DNA of 5,532 nt from Acidimicrobiaceae bacterium. GTDB taxonomy: Bacteria > Actinomycetota > Acidimicrobiia > Acidimicrobiales > Microtrichaceae. The DNA is taken from assembly GCA_003514205.1 (NCBI GenBank), contig DORQ01000151.1:1-5532 (forward strand), in the 5' to 3' direction. The position numbers were made by a program, and so were the translations under genes. Shown one piece after another: positions 5,467-5,532 of this stretch; the first letter of the stretch is position 1; each line of letters begins with the position of its first letter. A model generated the notes under the pieces. The model was not told the DNA's origin. It searched no databases and saw only the letters and a program-made list of their open reading frames with translations.

Positions 5467-5532
5467 CTCGTTGCTTCGTTCCAAGCGATACGTCGATGTT
5501 CCCGCGCACAGCGTTCCAGTGAGCAGAACCGC

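Larger units (their letters stand above)
4979..5532. other. Region without a convincing gene
   Basis: All six frames are broken into short pieces whose peptides lack family motifs and use mixed third positions. I found no tRNA (no TTCRA arm that pairs properly) and no recognisable SRP, RNase P or tmRNA core. The contents are small structures: a palindrome CCCATATGGG (5028-5037) within a loose 18-nt tandem similarity (5025-5060), GTAGC/GCTAC and GGCGGC/GCCGCC inverted repeats around 5317-5351, a TCGATCGATCGA palindrome (5359-5370), and the 5438-5466 inverted repeat. It may be an untranslated regulatory stretch ahead of a gene beyond 5532, an unrecognised structured RNA, or a degraded gene. Confidence 0.5.

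Noticed and set aside
5438..5470. Possible tRNA T-arm on the minus strand (GTTCGATTC)
   Set aside because: The bases flanking the loop do not form a 5-bp T-stem, and no matching acceptor, anticodon or D arms are present.
5397..5522. Short plus-strand frame of 41 residues starting ATGGCCACC
   Set aside because: It has no Shine-Dalgarno and runs through the 5438-5466 inverted repeat. The peptide is Ser/Pro/Arg-rich with no recognisable features.

Overview
The window looks like chromosomal DNA from a moderately GC-rich actinobacterium (Actinomycetota). My best guess is an Acidimicrobiia-like lineage, but the lineage below phylum is inference. The main reason is gene content and order. A class A penicillin-binding protein, a DUF5318 zinc-ribbon protein, a PadR regulator and myo-inositol-1-phosphate synthase lie side by side. 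From memory, the same set is found around ino1/ponA1 of Mycobacterium tuberculosis (Rv0046c to Rv0050). Inositol synthesis next to a cell-wall synthase fits a bacterium that makes inositol lipids or mycothiol.

Layout. Positions 1-47 are the tail end of a leftward operon and hold only a short perfect palindrome. Leftward genes follow: a 787-residue bifunctional peptidoglycan synthase (48-2411) and, upstream of it with an 8-nt overlap, a DUF5318 protein (2404-2844 or a shorter form from 2790). A 128-nt divergent intergenic region (2845-2972) separates these from two rightward genes: a PadR-family regulator (2973-3572, GTG start) and inositol-3-phosphate synthase (3569-4651), overlapping by ATGA. 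After a GC-rich hairpin cluster (4653-4695), one leftward small membrane-protein ORF (4712-4978) is plausible but unproven. The remaining 4979-5532 has no convincing gene. It contains several inverted repeats, the best being an 8-bp stem at 5438-5466.

The most interesting structure is the divergent intergenic region. Two perfect palindromes built on the same TATCGA half-site (2924-2936 and 2943-2956) sit almost back to back. Each falls on a core element or spacer of one of two predicted divergent promoters. If the adjacent PadR protein binds them, one repressor could co-ordinate inositol phosphate synthesis (padR-ino1) with peptidoglycan polymerisation (DUF5318-PBP). The rightward promoter would place its transcription start at or next to the padR GTG, implying a leaderless mRNA. 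I see no mobile element, CRISPR array, tRNA or rRNA.
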